From Roseomonas sp. KE0001 (GTDB taxonomy: Bacteria > Pseudomonadota > Alphaproteobacteria > Acetobacterales > Acetobacteraceae), in the NCBI RefSeq assembly GCF_016107285.1, contig NZ_RCVQ01000002.1, positions 248,001 through 312,000 of the forward strand: a stretch of 64,000 bases of DNA, written 5' to 3'. Every line of letters starts with the position of its first letter. Within the stretch, counting starts at the first letter, position 1. The notes beneath the pieces are model-generated. The model did not search any database and was not told where the DNA came from. It worked only from the letters and a program-made list of their open reading frames with translations. Both the position numbers and the translations under genes were made by a program. Shown piece by piece: positions 62,125 to 64,000 of this stretch.

Positions 62125-63399
62125 TCAGCCCTCCCCGGCGGGGGCGGCGGCGAGCAGCCCCTCGGCATCGGCGCCCGTCACGCGCAGGCGCAGCAGCTGG
62201 CCATGCCGCGCCGCCGGCCCGCCGCACAGGCGCAGCGGGGCGAAGTGTTCGGTGTGGCCGCGATCGGGACCTTCCATCAGCACGGTTTCCTCCTGTCCCA
62301 ATCGGGCTTGGTAGAAGCGGAGCGCGGCCGCCTGGCCGGCCTGGCGCAGCCGCGCGGCCCGCTCGCGGCGCAGGGCGGTCGGCAGTTGCGGCATGCGGGC
62401 GGCCGGCGTGCCGGGCCGTTCGGAATACGGGAAGACGTGCAGGAAGTGCAGCCCCATCCTCTCCACCAGCGCGAGGCTGGCGGCGAACTGCGCCTCGGTC
62501 TCGGTCGGGAAGCCGGCGATCAGGTCGGCCCCCAGCGCGAGGCCGGGCCGCAGCGCCCGCGCCCGGGCGGCGAGGGCGAGCGCCTGTTCCGGCGTGTGGC
62601 GGCGCTTCATCCGCTTCAGGATCAGCCCGTCGCCATGCTGCAGCGAAAGGTGCAGGTGCGGCATCAGGCGCGGCTCGTCGGCGAGCAGCCGCCAGAGATC
62701 GTCGTCGATCGCGGCCGGATCGAGCGAGGAGAGGCGCAGCCGGGGCAGTTCCGGCACCAGGGCCAGCAGGCGGCGCACCATCTGGCCCAGGCGCGGCCGG
62801 CCCGGCAGGTCGCTGCCGTAGCTGGCGATGTCCACTCCGGTCAGCACCACCTCGCCGCAGCCGGTGCGGGCCAGGCCGCGCACCTCGCCGACGATGGCGC
62901 CGAGCGGCACGGAGCGCGAGGCGCCCCGCCCCTGGGGAATGACGCAGAAGGTGCAACGGTGGTCGCACCCCTGCTGCACCTGCACGAAGGCGCGGGCGCG
63001 GCCGGCGAAATCGGTCACCGGCCGAGGCGCGGGGGCCTCCGCCGCCGCGCCGGGCGTGGCCTCCAGCGCCCAGGTGGCGGGCGCGAGCTTCCCGCCATTG
63101 CCGATGACGCGGGCGACACCGGGCAGGGCGGCCCAGCGCGCCGGGGCGATCTCCGCGGCGCAGCCGGTGACGAGGATGCGGCGGTCCGGATGCTCCCGGG
63201 CGGCGCGGCGGATGGCCTTGGCGGCCTGCCGCTCGGCCTCCGCCGTCACGGCGCAGGTGTTGACCAGGATGACGCCGCTGTGCCCGGCCCGCAGCGCCAG
63301 CTCGCGCATGGCGACGCTCTCATAGGTGTTGAGCCGGCAGCCGAAGCTGAGCAGCTGGACCGGCTCGTCGCCCGCCGGGCGCGCCGGCGCCGCGCTCAA
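62125..63399 (-). CDS. mtaB: tRNA (t6A37) 2-methylthiotransferase MtaB
   Basis: 424 residues from TTG 63399. N-terminal cluster cysteines in SFGCRLNTYES, LVNTCAVTAEA and VTGCAAEIAP; radical-SAM CxxxCxxC in GCDHRCTFC; then VLTGVDIASYG and LRLSSLDP. MtaB converts t6A37 to ms2t6A37 and so depends on the Sua5/TsaB pathway, two genes of which are in this window. It starts 10 bp after dapF. Confidence 0.95.
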   Translation of the reverse strand: MSAAPARPAGDEPVQLLSFGCRLNTYESVAMRELALRAGHSGVILVNTCAVTAEAERQAAKAIRRAAREHPDRRILVTGCAAEIAPARWAALPGVARVIGNGGKLAPATWALEATPGAAAEAPAPRPVTDFAGRARAFVQVQQGCDHRCTFCVIPQGRGASRSVPLGAIVGEVRGLARTGCGEVVLTGVDIASYGSDLPGRPRLGQMVRRLLALVPELPRLRLSSLDPAAIDDDLWRLLADEPRLMPHLHLSLQHGDGLILKRMKRRHTPEQALALAARARALRPGLALGADLIAGFPTETEAQFAASLALVERMGLHFLHVFPYSERPGTPAARMPQLPTALRRERAARLRQAGQAAALRFYQARLGQEETVLMEGPDRGHTEHFAPLRLCGGPAARHGQLLRLRVTGADAEGLLAAAPAGEG

Positions 63400-63409
63400 G
63401 GGGCCCCGC

Positions 63410-64000
63410 TCATGCCGGCCAGGCGTCGAGGTCGAGGGTGCCGAGGAAGGCGGTGGCGACCGGGCCGCCCATCAGCACCCCGCCCTCCAGCCGCCATTCG
63501 AGCATCAGGCTGCCCCCTGGCAGGTCGATCCGGGCGCGCCGCCCGGCCAGGCCGCGGCGATGCGCGTTGACCAGCGTGGCGCAGGCGCCCGAGCCGCAGG
63601 CCAGCGTCGCGCCGGCGCCGCGTTCCCAGATCCCGAGGCGGATATGCTCGGGCGAGAGGATCTGCGCGAAGCCGATATTGGCGCGCTCGGGGAAGAGCGG
63701 GTGGTGCTCCAGCGCCGGGCCCAGCGCGCGCCAGTCCAGCGCGTCCAGATCCTCGACGAAGAAGGTGACATGCGGATTGCCCATCGAGCAGGCGGCGGGA
63801 TCGGCCAGGCCGGCGGATTCGAGGGGCAGATGCGCCGTGTCCATCGCCTCGGCCAGCGGCACGTCCTGCCAGCCGAGCAGCGGCGCGCCCATGTCGACGC
63901 GGATGCCGCCATCCGGCGCGCGCTCCGCCGGCAGGTCGCCGCGCACGGTGCGCACCACCACCTGGTCCCGCCCGGTCTCGGCCATCAGCAGGCTGGCGAT
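63410..64000 (-). CDS. dapF: Diaminopimelate epimerase, C-terminal part (truncated by window end)
   Basis: The 5' end is beyond the window; 196 residues are visible. [28 protein letters not shown], and the second catalytic cysteine in [14 protein letters not shown] are diagnostic, with the C-terminal strand [20 protein letters not shown]. Interconverts LL- and meso-diaminopimelate for lysine and peptidoglycan. First gene of dapF-mtaB-ftsY. Confidence 0.95.
   Translation of the reverse strand: MASLLMAETGRDQVVVRTVRGDLPAERAPDGGIRVDMGAPLLGWQDVPLAEAMDTAHLPLESAGLADPAACSMGNPHVTFFVEDLDALDWRALGPALEHHPLFPERANIGFAQILSPEHIRLGIWERGAGATLACGSGACATLVNAHRRGLAGRRARIDLPGGSLMLEWRLEGGVLMGGPVATAFLGTLDLDAWPA

Overview
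The window is a contiguous piece of a GC-rich (about 70+ percent by eye) alphaproteobacterial chromosome, most likely Acetobacteraceae/Rhodospirillales and Roseomonas-like. This rests on the gene families and conserved gene orders: aroQ-accB-accC, aat/DUF2155/mlaD/NDUFA12, miaB-phoH-ybeY-corC-lnt, dapF-mtaB-ftsY, a MucR regulator, a CxxC-less Fur, and an HpnE-type C30 carotenoid cluster. No prophage, transposase gene, CRISPR array or rRNA was seen. Genes are densely packed, with many ATGA, GTGA or TTGA overlaps.

Layout. 1-4.1 kb: end of a BCCT transporter, a 16-cysteine copper-storage protein, then aroQ and accBC. 4.3-8.4 kb: mprF-acvB (making and hydrolysing aminoacyl-phosphatidylglycerol) and aat. 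8.4-12.4 kb: otsB-GH15-otsA trehalose operon on the minus strand. 12.6-14.1 kb: NDUFA12-mlaD-orf78-DUF2155 operon. 14.3-20.6 kb, plus strand: a degenerate ribonucleotide-reductase-like TSCPD protein, RidA, GNAT, ycjX-ycjF and a DUF482-type acyltransferase. 20.7-21.0 kb: a tRNA-Leu(UAA) gene split by a 246-nt group I intron after U34 of the anticodon. 21.5-29.5 kb: a minus-strand C30 carotenoid operon (two CrtI-family enzymes, acyltransferase, glycosyltransferase, HpnE, aldehyde dehydrogenase), ending in a 108-bp palindromic repeat element that supplies the last stop codon. 29.6-34.8 kb: galE, xth, a fumarylacetoacetase-family gene with a clear terminator, a glutamine amidotransferase, lolA and a VanX-type dipeptidase. 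34.8-39.3 kb: tsaB-rimI, a TusA-like protein, mucR, and fur-olsB-olsA (ornithine lipid). 39.3-45.5 kb: an XRE regulator and the miaB-phoH-ybeY-corC-lnt operon. 45.9-53.1 kb: lysE, GNAT, hemW, two tandem glycosyltransferase-like paralogues, cysQ-sua5 and alaE. 53.3-57.8 kb: two tandem M17 leucyl aminopeptidases, holC and a creatininase. 57.8-64 kb: a phospholipase-D-family protein, an EEP-family hydrolase, ftsY, mtaB and the truncated dapF.

Themes. The window is mostly housekeeping, with accessory modules for envelope lipids (MprF/AcvB, OlsBA, cardiolipin-synthase-like protein, Mla, LolA, Lnt), osmoprotection (BCCT, trehalose) and pigment. The most unusual element is the group I intron, at the same tRNA-Leu(UAA) position as the well-known cyanobacterial and plastid intron. 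A second global signal is a set of 12-18 bp perfect or near-perfect tandem duplications, mostly multiples of three, in coding and non-coding DNA alike. They add short in-frame insertions to several proteins and alter gene junctions.
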